DNA of 22,975 bases. Origin: Clostridium sp. CAG:964 (GTDB lineage Bacteria; Bacillota; Clostridia; Oscillospirales; Acutalibacteraceae). The notes under the pieces are model-generated. The model did no database searches. It was not told where the DNA came from and saw only the letters and a program-made list of their open reading frames with translations. A program made the translations under genes and the position numbers. The stretch covers positions 11,167 to 34,141 of the forward strand of contig FR891338.1 in the NCBI GenBank assembly GCA_000435335.1, given 5' to 3'. Shown here piece after piece: positions 1 through 6,935 of the stretch (positions within the stretch are counted from its first letter, which is position 1; every line of letters begins with the position of its first letter).

Positions 1-829
1 AACGCACACGCTGATGCCACGACTGCCTAAAGGTAGTAGGCTGTTCATCATACAGCATAGCGTTTTCACAGTAGCCTATTGTTTCGCCACGCATAATTGT
101 ATCTACGGTAAATTCAATATCCTCTGTAAGCAGTGAGTAATTCCACCCGCCACGCTCACGAATAATTTCGTTGGATACTAAAAAGCCTGTACCCGACACA
201 GCACAGGACGAGCCCAGTGCAGAACGAGCATAGTTTAAAAATTTAGCCTCACGCATAAAGGCAACTGCATAGCCTGCGGTAATCCAGTTTGTTCCGTAAT
301 TCTTAGAATTTCGGTAGCTGGTTATTACACGGTAGCCCTGACAAAAGGTTTTGTTCATTTCAGCTACATAGTTACTGTCGAGCAAATTGTCTGCGTCTAT
401 AATAATATAACCGTCAAAATAGCTATCGCCAAACATACTGTATATATTTTTAAATGCAAAATTAAGTGCATAACCCTTGCCGACCTTTTTGGTGTTGAAG
501 CGTTCAAACACTACCGCACCATACCGTCGTGCAATTTCTGCGGTTTTGTCGGTACAGTTATCAGCTATTACTACAGCCTTGAGCTTGTCCTTTGGATAGC
601 TCTGATTATTAATAGTTTCAAGCAGTTTATCAATAACCATCTCCTCGTTACGGGCGCATATAATAACGGCCAAATTATGTGGTACAGCTTCAACCGATTT
701 TTCCTTTACCTTGCCTGTCTTGCGGAGTATATCATAAACAAAAACTATAACAATATACAGCATTTGGTATAAATACAAAACCGTTACAACTGACACAACT
801 ATGTTGCACACTTCAATAAAAAAATGCAA
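1..829 (-). CDS. GT2 family membrane-anchored glycosyltransferase (N-terminal part, runs off left edge)
   Basis: I translated about 276 codons. The protein begins with one hydrophobic segment (about residues 2-35, containing VVSVVTVLYLYQMLYIVIVF), then a GT-A domain of the cellulose-synthase/poly-GlcNAc-synthase type. Visible motifs are AVIICARNEE (nucleotide-sugar strand), VVIADNCTDKTAEIA, IIIDADN (DxD metal site), SGTGFLVSN and TEDIE (catalytic TED). It ends at the window edge in QSWHQRVR, the start of a QxxRW motif. It likely adds sugars from a nucleotide donor at the inner membrane face, making an envelope polysaccharide or glycolipid; the substrate cannot be told. I chose TTG as the start because an AAGGGAG ribosome site lies 8 nt upstream and no in-frame ATG or GTG is near. 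The C-terminus, probably with more membrane segments, is outside the window. Confidence 0.85.
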   Translation of the reverse strand, partial: MHFFIEVCNIVVSVVTVLYLYQMLYIVIVFVYDILRKTGKVKEKSVEAVPHNLAVIICARNEEMVIDKLLETINNQSYPKDKLKAVVIADNCTDKTAEIARRYGAVVFERFNTKKVGKGYALNFAFKNIYSMFGDSYFDGYIIIDADNLLDSNYVAEMNKTFCQGYRVITSYRNSKNYGTNWITAGYAVAFMREAKFLNYARSALGSSCAVSGTGFLVSNEIIRERGGWNYSLLTEDIEFTVDTIMRGETIGYCENAMLYDEQPTTFRQSWHQRVR

Positions 830-842
830 CGCATCATCTCCC

Positions 843-933
843 TTCTTAAACACACAAATTTAATACCCATTTGCATATTTAAACACATTCTTAAACACAC
901 AAATTTAATACCCCTTTTGCATATTTAAACACA
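843..933. repeat. 45-bp tandem direct duplication in the glycosyltransferase leader
   Basis: Two adjacent copies (843-887 and 888-933) are the same except for one inserted base and one substitution near TACCCATTTGC / TACCCCTTTTGC. Each copy contains TTAAACACACAAATTTAATA and ends ATATTTAAACACA. On the minus strand the word TGTGTTTAA therefore appears four times. The array sits between the likely promoter and the TTG start, inside the predicted 5' leader. Confidence 0.9.
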
Positions 934-964
934 TTTCAACACTACCTACACGAACCTAACATAC

Positions 965-993
965 AAAATATCACTATATTAGCCGATTTTCAA
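965..993 (-). promoter_or_regulatory. Candidate sigma-A promoter of the glycosyltransferase gene
   Basis: On the minus strand TTGAAA (993-988) is followed after 17 nt by TATTTT (970-965). Transcription would start near 958, giving a leader of about 130 nt that includes the duplicated 45-bp unit. Confidence 0.45.
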
Positions 994-1034
994 GGCATTT
1001 CACCCCTTTATAATAAAGTTCTACAGGTAACACA

Positions 1035-1053
1035 AAAACCCTGCGAGCAGGTC
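1035..1053 (-). terminator. Weak terminator-like hairpin downstream of the Crp/Fnr gene
   Basis: On the minus strand CCTG-CTCG-CAGG is followed by GTTTTTG, about 80 nt after the regulator's stop. The stem is only 4-5 bp. A second weak hairpin lies just after the stop (CTGCA and TGCAG arms around 1109-1127). Either could end the transcript; neither is strong. Confidence 0.3.
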
Positions 1054-1134
1054 TGTCTTTTTTGATTATTATTTTCCTGCATACATTTTATCACGAATAT
1101 GCAAAACGCTGCACTATAATACTGCAGTTTTTTG

Positions 1135-1797
1135 CTACTCTACATATGCTATTTCTTCAAGCTTTTCAAGGTCATTTATAACAATGTACCTATAGGCTGT
1201 TTTTAAAATTCCTTTGCCGGCTAACTCATTTAGTATTTTGCTGACCGTTACTCTGGAAACACCTACAAGGTTGCCTATTTCTTCATGAGTTAGGTTTACT
1301 ATAAATTCATTATTCAGTACAGCCTTTGAGTGTAAAAGCTGACCGGCTATGCGGCACTCTGCCTTAGTAAAAACCATACCGGACACCTGAGCCGACAGCA
1401 TTCTTATAGACTGCGCCTGAACTCTGAGCATACACATGGCAAGCTTGGGATTTTTCTTAATAGCCTCCTCCAGCTGTTGGTGTGTAACGGTGTTTATTAT
1501 ACAGTGTGATATGGTTTGCGCCGAAGAAACCCTTGGCATACGGTCAAAGAAAGCCGCCTCCCCCAAAACACTGCCGTTGCCTGCTATTGAGATTGTTTTT
1601 TGCATACCCTCGGCAGAATTGAAGAAAACCTTTACACTGCCCTTTTGTAAATAATAAAAGCAGTCCGCCTGCTCTCCCTGTAGGTACAGCGTTGTATTTT
1701 TGTCGTAGCTTTTAACTGTACCCAAACCGTCAAAAAGCTCGAAGGCTTCCTCCTGCAAGTGCAGAGTGTCACTGCTGTAAATACTTTGATTTGCCAT
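1135..1797 (-). CDS. Crp/Fnr family transcriptional regulator
   Basis: 220 aa, the normal size for the family. Residues about 20-115 form a cNMP-binding-like beta barrel with GSVLGEAAFFDRMPRVSSAQ. Glu80 and an Arg near 89 sit where CRP contacts cAMP, but the spacing is RVSS rather than RS, so the ligand is open. Residues about 140-205 are the Crp-type winged helix-turn-helix, with HEEIGNLVGVSRVTVSKIL as the recognition part. There is no N-terminal cysteine cluster, so it is not an Fnr-type Fe-S sensor. The ATG has an AGAGGTG ribosome site 8 nt upstream. It is divergent from leuCD, and a family-type operator lies between them, so autoregulation and control of leuCD are likely (inference). Confidence 0.9.
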   Translation of the reverse strand: MANQSIYSSDTLHLQEEAFELFDGLGTVKSYDKNTTLYLQGEQADCFYYLQKGSVKVFFNSAEGMQKTISIAGNGSVLGEAAFFDRMPRVSSAQTISHCIINTVTHQQLEEAIKKNPKLAMCMLRVQAQSIRMLSAQVSGMVFTKAECRIAGQLLHSKAVLNNEFIVNLTHEEIGNLVGVSRVTVSKILNELAGKGILKTAYRYIVINDLEKLEEIAYVE

Positions 1798-1819
1798 TAA
1801 ATATCACCTCTGATGGGCT

Positions 1820-1825
1820 ATTATA
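1820..1825 (-). promoter_or_regulatory. -10 element of the Crp/Fnr gene promoter
   Basis: A perfect TATAAT on the minus strand (1825-1820) has no good -35 at 16-18 nt. The start would be near 1813, and the palindrome at 1836-1851 would then be centred near -30.5, between the -35 and -10, a position fitting repression by the bound protein. Confidence 0.5.
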
Positions 1826-1835
1826 TAGCTGTAAT

Positions 1836-1851
1836 TGTAACATAGATTACA
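1836..1851. promoter_or_regulatory. Crp/Fnr-type operator shared by the regulator gene and leuC
   Basis: TGTAACATAGATTACA has half sites TGTAA and TTACA separated by 6 nt, the same geometry as the CRP (TGTGA-N6-TCACA) and FNR boxes. A further TGTAAT lies immediately upstream (1830-1835). The site is in the 128-nt divergent gap next to a Crp/Fnr-family gene. Relative to the leuC -10 at 1873-1878 its centre falls at -41.5, the classical class II activator position. Confidence 0.6.
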
Positions 1852-1872
1852 TTCTTTAATCAAGCATTATGA

Positions 1873-1878
1873 GATAAT
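1873..1878 (+). promoter_or_regulatory. -10 element of the leuCD promoter
   Basis: GATAAT lies 48 nt before the leuC ATG. No TTGACA-like -35 is found at 16-18 nt, which fits a promoter that depends on an activator bound at 1836-1851. The predicted start is near 1885. Confidence 0.45.
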
Positions 1879-1925
1879 ATTCTTAAACAATTTTCAATAA
1901 TCTTTACAAATAGGAGGATTTTGTT

Positions 1926-3194
1926 ATGGGTATGACTATGTCACAAAAAATCTTGGCAGCACACGCCAACCTGCCGGAGGTTAAGGCAGGACAGCTTATT
2001 GAAGCAAGGCTGGATATGGTGCTGGGCAATGATGTAACATCACCTGTAGCCATTAATGTTTTTAATGACTGCAACGCCACCAAGGTTTTTGACAACACAA
2101 AAATAGCAATGGTAATGGATCACTTTACACCTAACAAGGACATTAAGTCGGCACAAAACTGCCTGCAGGTAAGAGAATTTGCCGGCAAGTACGACATTAA
2201 AAATTTCCTTGATGTAGGCGAAATGGGTATTGAGCACGCACTATTGCCTGAAAAAGGACTTGTAGGCCCTGGCAGCCTATGCATTGGTGCAGACTCACAC
2301 ACCTGTACATACGGTGCATTGGGTGCTTTCTCAACCGGCGTAGGCTCTACAGATATGGCTGCCGGTATGATAAGCGGCAAGGCTTGGTTTAAAGTGCCGT
2401 CTGCAATTAAGTTTAACCTAATCGGAAAGCCGCAAAAATTTGTTAGCGGCAAGGATGTTATACTGCATATTATCGGTATGATTGGCGTTGACGGTGCGTT
2501 GTATAAGTCTATGGAATTTGCCGGAGAGGGCCTGAAGTACCTAAACATTGACGATAGACTATGCATTGCAAATATGGCTATTGAGGCCGGCGCTAAAAAC
2601 GGCATTTTCCCTGTAGACGACATTACAAGAGAGTATACAAACGGAAGATTCCAGGGCGAGCCTGTGGAGTATACTGCTGATGAGGACGCAGAGTACGAGG
2701 CAGAATACACTGTAGACCTTTCGCAGCTAAAGCCTACTGTAGCCTTTCCACATCTGCCTGAAAACACAAAGACTATAGACCAAGTAGAAAAAATTGAAAT
2801 TCAGCAGGTTGTTATCGGCTCTTGTACAAACGGCAGAATTTCCGACCTAAGAGCTGCCGCCAATGTTATGAAGGACAAAAAGGTAGCTAAGGGAGTAAGA
2901 TGCATTGTTATTCCGGGTACGCAAAAAATATGGCTGGACGCTATGCATGAGGGACTGTTTGACATTTTCATAAATGCCGGTGCTATTGTTTCCACACCAA
3001 CCTGCGGGCCATGCCTAGGCGGTCATATGGGCGTGCTTGCACAGGGTGAAAAGGCTGTATCCACTACAAACAGAAACTTTGTAGGCAGAATGGGACATAT
3101 TGATTCTGAAATTTACCTTGCAAGCCCTGCTGTAGCAGCTGCAAGTGCCGTTAAGGGATATATTGCAGACCCTGCCGATGTCTGTAATGAATAA
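1926..3194 (+). CDS. leuC: 3-isopropylmalate dehydratase large subunit
   Basis: 422 aa, matching the shorter archaeal/clostridial-type LeuC rather than the ~465-aa enterobacterial form. With LeuD it isomerises 2-isopropylmalate to 3-isopropylmalate in leucine synthesis. The [4Fe-4S] ligands are visible: Cys300 in GSCTNGR, and Cys360 and Cys363 in TPTCGPCLGGHMG. The aconitase-type substrate motifs VMDHFTPNKD (about 63-72) and GADSHTCTYGALGAFSTGVG (about 121-140) are intact. TAGGAGG lies 8 nt before the chosen ATG; a second in-frame ATG at codon 3 is possible but less well placed. leuD follows 21 nt downstream in the same transcript. A homoaconitase-like role cannot be fully excluded, because the subfamilies are close. 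leuA and leuB are not in the window. Confidence 0.95.
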   Translation: MGMTMSQKILAAHANLPEVKAGQLIEARLDMVLGNDVTSPVAINVFNDCNATKVFDNTKIAMVMDHFTPNKDIKSAQNCLQVREFAGKYDIKNFLDVGEMGIEHALLPEKGLVGPGSLCIGADSHTCTYGALGAFSTGVGSTDMAAGMISGKAWFKVPSAIKFNLIGKPQKFVSGKDVILHIIGMIGVDGALYKSMEFAGEGLKYLNIDDRLCIANMAIEAGAKNGIFPVDDITREYTNGRFQGEPVEYTADEDAEYEAEYTVDLSQLKPTVAFPHLPENTKTIDQVEKIEIQQVVIGSCTNGRISDLRAAANVMKDKKVAKGVRCIVIPGTQKIWLDAMHEGLFDIFINAGAIVSTPTCGPCLGGHMGVLAQGEKAVSTTNRNFVGRMGHIDSEIYLASPAVAAASAVKGYIADPADVCNE

Positions 3195-3215
3195 GAAAGA
3201 GAGGATTGATTATAA

Positions 3216-3698
3216 ATGAATGCAAAGGGCAGAGTACATAAATATGGTGATAATGTAGATACTGATGTCATTATTCCTGCTAGATACTTAAACACAGCCT
3301 CTCACAAAGAGCTTGCTGCACACTGTATGGAGGATATTGACGCAGACTTTACAAAGAATGTTCAGGACGGCGACATTATAGTAGCCGAAAAGAACTTTGG
3401 CTGCGGCTCTTCAAGGGAGCACGCTCCTATAGCTATAAAGGCTTCGGGTATTTCCTGCGTAATAGCTTCAACATTTGCAAGAATTTTCTACAGAAATTCT
3501 ATTAACATCGGTTTGCCGATTCTTGAATGTGACGAGGCGGCTCACGATATTAAAAACGGTGACATTGTAAATGTAAACTTTGACACAGGCGTTATTACTA
3601 ACGAAACTACAGGAAAGACATACCAGGCTGAGCCGTTCCCTGAGTTTATTCAGAACATTATTAAAAAGGGCGGACTTATAAAGTCTATTACTGAGTAA
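3216..3698 (+). CDS. leuD: 3-isopropylmalate dehydratase small subunit
   Basis: 160 aa, the usual size for the short LeuD that pairs with the ~420-aa LeuC. It forms the swivelling domain of the isomerase. The signature loop FGCGSSREHAP (residues 61-71) and the substrate-selecting segment ARYLNTAS (22-29) are both present, together with the N-terminal YGDNVDTDVIIPAR. The ribosome site is AGAGAGG about 11 nt before the ATG, and the gene is 21 nt after leuC, so the two are co-transcribed. After its stop come 334 nt without a protein gene, rich in hairpins. Confidence 0.95.
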   Translation: MNAKGRVHKYGDNVDTDVIIPARYLNTASHKELAAHCMEDIDADFTKNVQDGDIIVAEKNFGCGSSREHAPIAIKASGISCVIASTFARIFYRNSINIGLPILECDEAAHDIKNGDIVNVNFDTGVITNETTGKTYQAEPFPEFIQNIIKKGGLIKSITE

Positions 3699-3746
3699 TT
3701 GTACTTTTAAACAAGTTATTACGGATATCTTTGTTCAATTTACAAT

Positions 3747-3774
3747 TTGACATTATTTTATATTATGATACAAT
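3747..3774 (+). promoter_or_regulatory. Strong orphan sigma-A promoter downstream of leuD
   Basis: A perfect TTGACA (3747-3752), a 16-nt spacer and TACAAT (3769-3774) preceded by TG one base before (extended -10). Transcription would begin at about 3781, inside the hairpin at 3775-3809. No open reading frame with a ribosome site follows, so this points to a non-coding transcript. Confidence 0.6.
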
Positions 3775-3780
3775 AATCCT

Positions 3781-3866
3781 TGTGTATGAGGCGAGCATAC
3801 ACAAGGATTGGCGAGGATGGAAAGAACCACAGGGAACGGAAATGCTGTGGTTCTTTTCCTTTTTTG
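3781..3866 (+). ncRNA. Candidate small RNA of about 85 nt with two hairpins
   Basis: The unit begins at the predicted start of the orphan promoter and ends in a T-run. Hairpin 1 pairs TGTGTATG with CATACACA around the loop AGGCGAG; in DNA its arms extend to 14 perfect bp from 3775 to 3809. A purine-rich linker (GGCGAGGATGG) follows. Hairpin 2 pairs AAAGAACCACAG (3821-3832) with CTGTGGTTCTTT (3845-3856) and is followed by TCCTTTTTT. GGCGAG occurs both in loop 1 and in the linker, and GGA occurs five times in unpaired or loop positions. I do not recognise a known family. The alternative is two successive terminators for leuCD. Confidence 0.45.
3821..3866 (+). terminator. Intrinsic terminator (12-bp stem plus T-run)
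   Basis: A perfect 12-bp stem AAAGAACCACAG / CTGTGGTTCTTT with a 12-nt loop, followed by TCCTTTTTT. It can end read-through from leuCD and would also form the 3' end of the candidate small RNA. Confidence 0.75.
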
Positions 3867-3899
3867 TATACAATATTTACCAAAAATTTTAAAACAAAA

Positions 3900-3956
3900 T
3901 AGAACCGGCTTTCTCTTGGTGAAGCTCACCACAGCGGAAGGCCGGCTCTTTTTCTC
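3900..3956. terminator. Bidirectional terminator between leuD and dapL
   Basis: The outer stem AGAACCGGC / GCCGGCTCT has one A-C mismatch in the plus strand. An inner hairpin pairs TGGTGA with TCACCA. The plus strand continues CTTTTTCTC. On the minus strand the structure ends in TTCTATTTTGTTTT, so it can also close the dapL operon. Confidence 0.65.
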
Positions 3957-3973
3957 TTATATACTATGTTCTC

Positions 3974-4012
3974 GGTACAAGGGCAGTGTAAGCACGCCGC
4001 CCTTGTGCCATA
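3974..4012. repeat. Hairpin immediately downstream of dapL
   Basis: GGTACAAGGGC pairs with GCCCTTGTGCC (11 bp, one T-G wobble) around a 14-nt loop that can itself pair GTG with CAC. No T-run follows on either strand. It sits about 20 nt past the dapL stop, so a 3'-end stabilising structure or a partial terminator is possible. Confidence 0.5.
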
Positions 4013-4032
4013 TGTATTTTATGTGCTAAAGT

Positions 4033-5244
4033 TTACTTTGAAAGCAGCTTTTCTATTCTTGCCATAGCCTCAATAGTAGCATCTCTGTCACCAAATGAGG
4101 TCAAACGGAAGTAGCCCTTGCCGTTCTTACCAAAGCCCTCACCCGGAGTACCTACAACATTAGCCTCTTTCAGCAGCAGGTCAAAGAACTCCCATGAGCC
4201 CATACCGTTTGGACACTTTAGCCAAATGTATGGTGAGTTAATTCCGCCGGTATAACTTATACCCAGCTTATCCATAGTGTTTGCAATAATTCTGGCATTT
4301 TCCTTGTAATACTCAAGGTTTACCTTAATTTGCTCTCTGCCCTCCTCTGAGAATACGGCAGCAGCACCGCACTGTACAGGGTAAGAAACACCGTTAAACT
4401 TTGAGCCCTGTCTTCTGCCCCACAGCTGAGAAATACTAACCTTTGTTCCGTCGCTTGCTTCAACCTCAAGCTCGTTAGGAATTACAGTGTAGCCGCAGCG
4501 CATACCTGTAAAGCCGGCTGTTTTTGACAATGAGCAAATTTCAATAGCACACTGTCTGGCACCCTCTACCTGGAAGATACTTCTTGGAATATCGTCCTGT
4601 GTAATAAATGCTTCATAAGCAGCGTCATAAATAATAATAGCCTTGTTAGCAATGGCATAGTCAATCCACGCCTTTAGCTGTGCTGTGTTGAACGCCGCAC
4701 CCGTTGGATTGTTTGGCGAGCAAAGATAAATAAGGTCAGCGTGAACATTGTAGTCAGGCTCTGCACAAAAGCCGTTAGCCTCTGAAGAATCGGCATAAAT
4801 TACCTTTCTGCCGTTCATTAGGTTGGAGTCAACATATACAGGGTAAGCAGGGTCGGTAATAAGTACAACATTGTCATCACCGAAAATATCAACAATATTA
4901 CCGCAGTCTGACTTAGCACCGTCGCTGATTCTTATTTCTTCAGGCTTTACATCTGCACCAAAGCTTTTATAATAGCCTGCTACAGCCTCTTTCAAAAAGT
5001 CATAGCCTGTGCCGCTGTCCTCGTAGCCCTTAAAGGTTTCTTTTACGCCCATTTCCTCTGCACCCTTTTTAACAGCCTCAACAACGCAAGGTGCTATAGG
5101 AAGTGTTACATCGCCGATACCCATACGGATAATGTTTGACTTCTTTTCAGGATTTTCCTCAATATACGCATTAATCTTCTTTGCGATATTAATAAAAAGA
5201 TAGTTCTTTTCCAGCTTTAGGTAGTTTTCATTAATCTGTGGCAT
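4033..5244 (-). CDS. dapL: LL-diaminopimelate aminotransferase
   Basis: 403 aa, close to the ~410 aa of DapL. This PLP enzyme converts tetrahydrodipicolinate directly to LL-diaminopimelate using glutamate, bypassing the succinylase and acetylase steps. Visible features are the N-terminal YLFINIAKKINAY, IIRMGIGDVTLPI, the FKGYEDSGTGYDFLKEAV segment, the PLP-site SPNNPTGA (about 176-183), and the Schiff-base Lys241 in SLSKTAGFTGMRCGY. These match DapL rather than generic aspartate aminotransferases. An AAAGGAGAG ribosome site lies about 7 nt before the ATG. It is the last gene of the minus-strand run, 68 nt after pyrG, and its product feeds DapF, encoded upstream in the same run. Terminators follow it. 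Confidence 0.95.
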   Translation of the reverse strand: MPQINENYLKLEKNYLFINIAKKINAYIEENPEKKSNIIRMGIGDVTLPIAPCVVEAVKKGAEEMGVKETFKGYEDSGTGYDFLKEAVAGYYKSFGADVKPEEIRISDGAKSDCGNIVDIFGDDNVVLITDPAYPVYVDSNLMNGRKVIYADSSEANGFCAEPDYNVHADLIYLCSPNNPTGAAFNTAQLKAWIDYAIANKAIIIYDAAYEAFITQDDIPRSIFQVEGARQCAIEICSLSKTAGFTGMRCGYTVIPNELEVEASDGTKVSISQLWGRRQGSKFNGVSYPVQCGAAAVFSEEGREQIKVNLEYYKENARIIANTMDKLGISYTGGINSPYIWLKCPNGMGSWEFFDLLLKEANVVGTPGEGFGKNGKGYFRLTSFGDRDATIEAMARIEKLLSK

Positions 5245-5312
5245 TCCGTTTCTCTCCTTTACAATTCTATATATTCACCGATTTATATATAATTCTGTAA
5301 ATGCTGTTTAAA

Positions 5313-6911
5313 TTACTTCTCTAAACTAGCCTTTACAAATTCTCTGAACAGTGGGTGTGCAGACTGTGGACGGCTCTTGAATTCCGGATGATACTGAACA
5401 GCTACATAGAATTTGTGGTTAGGAATTTCAACAGCTTCAACAAGCATCCCGTTAGGAGATGTACCTGTTACAATCATACCGTTTTCTTCAAAGTCAGCTC
5501 TAAACTCGTTGTTAAACTCATAACGATGACGGTGTCTTTCGGAGATTTCCTTCTTACCGTATGCTCTGTCCATAATTGTATCCTTGCGAATTTTACAAGG
5601 GTACGCACCAAGACGCATTGTTCCGCCCATTGCCTCTATGCCCTTTTGGTCTTGCATAATATCAATAACCTTGTGGGCAGAGCTTTCGTCGAATTCACCT
5701 GAGTTAGCGTCGCTCCAGTGCAAAACATCTCTTGCAAATTCAATAACGGCAGTTTGCATACCAAGGCAAATACCCAAATATGGTATATTGTGCTCTCTGG
5801 CATATTTCGCAGCCGTAATTTTGCCCTCGATGCCTCTGTTGCCAAAGCCGCCCGGTACCAAAATACCGTCTGTATTTCCAAACAGCTCATCGACAGTGTA
5901 TTCTGTAACAAGCTCTGAGTCTACCCAGTCTATTTCTACCTTGGCAGCGTTTTCGTAGCCTGCATGGTTAAGTGCCTCAACCACCGACAGATAAGCGTCA
6001 TGCAGCTGTACATATTTACCCACAAGTGATATTTTAACCTTTTTATCTCTGGACTTAATTCTTTCAATCATATTCATCCATTCGGTCATATCGCCCTTTG
6101 GCAGGTTAATGTTAAGCTCACGGCAGACAATATCTGAAAAATTGTTTTCCTCAAGCATAAGCGGTGCTTGATAAAGCACAGGCAGTGTAATATTCTCTAT
6201 TACACAGTCGGACTTAACATTGCAGAACAGTGCAATTTTCTTGAAAATGCTTTCGTCAATAGGCTCGTCACAACGCAAAACTATAATATCAGGGTTAATA
6301 CCCAAAGAGCGAAGCTCCTTAACGCTGTGCTGTGTAGGCTTTGACTTATGTTCGTTAGAGCCCTTTATATACGGTACAAGTGTAACATGAATGAAAATGC
6401 AGTTTTCGCTGCCTACCTCCAGCGATACCTGTCTGATAGCCTCCAAAAACGGCTGGCTTTCTATGTCGCCTACAGTACCGCCGATTTCTGTTATTACAAC
6501 ATCAGCCTCTGAATGTTTACCAACATTGTAAATAAAATCTTTAATTTCGTTTGTAATATGAGGAATAACCTGAACAGTTTCACCCAGGTAGTCACCCCTA
6601 CGCTCTTTTTCAAGAACATTGGAGTAAACCTTACCTGTTGTTAGGTTAGAAAACTTGTTAAGATTTTCGTCAATAAATCTTTCATAGTGACCAAGGTCAA
6701 GGTCTGTTTCGGCACCGTCCTCGGTTACATAAACCTCGCCGTGCTGATACGGGCTCATTGTTCCCGGGTCAACATTTATATATGGGTCAAGCTTTTGTGC
6801 TGTAATCTTTAGGCCTCTTGACTTTAGCAAACGACCAAGTGAAGCAGCTGTAATACCTTTGCCTAAGCCCGAAACAACGCCGCCGGTTACAAATATATAT
6901 TTTGTTTCCAT
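5313..6911 (-). CDS. pyrG: CTP synthase (glutamine hydrolysing)
   Basis: 532 aa, the normal length. It aminates UTP to CTP with ATP and glutamine. The N-terminal synthase domain carries GGVVSGLGKG (10-19) and the LDPYINVDPGTMSPYQHGEV segment. The C-terminal class I amidotransferase domain has LVPGGFGNRG, the nucleophile Cys382 in GICLGMQ, and the His/Glu pair in QYHPEFKSRP. The start has AGAGAGG 9 nt upstream. It lies only 24 nt after the carB-dapF stop, so co-transcription is very likely. I see no run of initial Gs of the kind used in Bacillus pyrG attenuation, and no separate promoter. Its placement with carAB makes this a glutamine-amidotransferase and pyrimidine operon. Confidence 0.97.
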   Translation of the reverse strand: METKYIFVTGGVVSGLGKGITAASLGRLLKSRGLKITAQKLDPYINVDPGTMSPYQHGEVYVTEDGAETDLDLGHYERFIDENLNKFSNLTTGKVYSNVLEKERRGDYLGETVQVIPHITNEIKDFIYNVGKHSEADVVITEIGGTVGDIESQPFLEAIRQVSLEVGSENCIFIHVTLVPYIKGSNEHKSKPTQHSVKELRSLGINPDIIVLRCDEPIDESIFKKIALFCNVKSDCVIENITLPVLYQAPLMLEENNFSDIVCRELNINLPKGDMTEWMNMIERIKSRDKKVKISLVGKYVQLHDAYLSVVEALNHAGYENAAKVEIDWVDSELVTEYTVDELFGNTDGILVPGGFGNRGIEGKITAAKYAREHNIPYLGICLGMQTAVIEFARDVLHWSDANSGEFDESSAHKVIDIMQDQKGIEAMGGTMRLGAYPCKIRKDTIMDRAYGKKEISERHRHRYEFNNEFRADFEENGMIVTGTSPNGMLVEAVEIPNHKFYVAVQYHPEFKSRPQSAHPLFREFVKASLEK

Positions 6912-6935
6912 ATTATTATACCTCTCTGTCGAATG

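Noticed and set aside
1135..1797. Fnr-type oxygen sensor
   Set aside because: The protein lacks the cysteines needed for an Fe-S cluster; only the general Crp/Fnr fold can be claimed.
3808..4029. A 73-codon plus-strand open frame after leuD
   Set aside because: It starts inside one hairpin and runs through two terminators, has no ribosome site, and its composition follows the inverted repeats. It is better read as non-coding structure.
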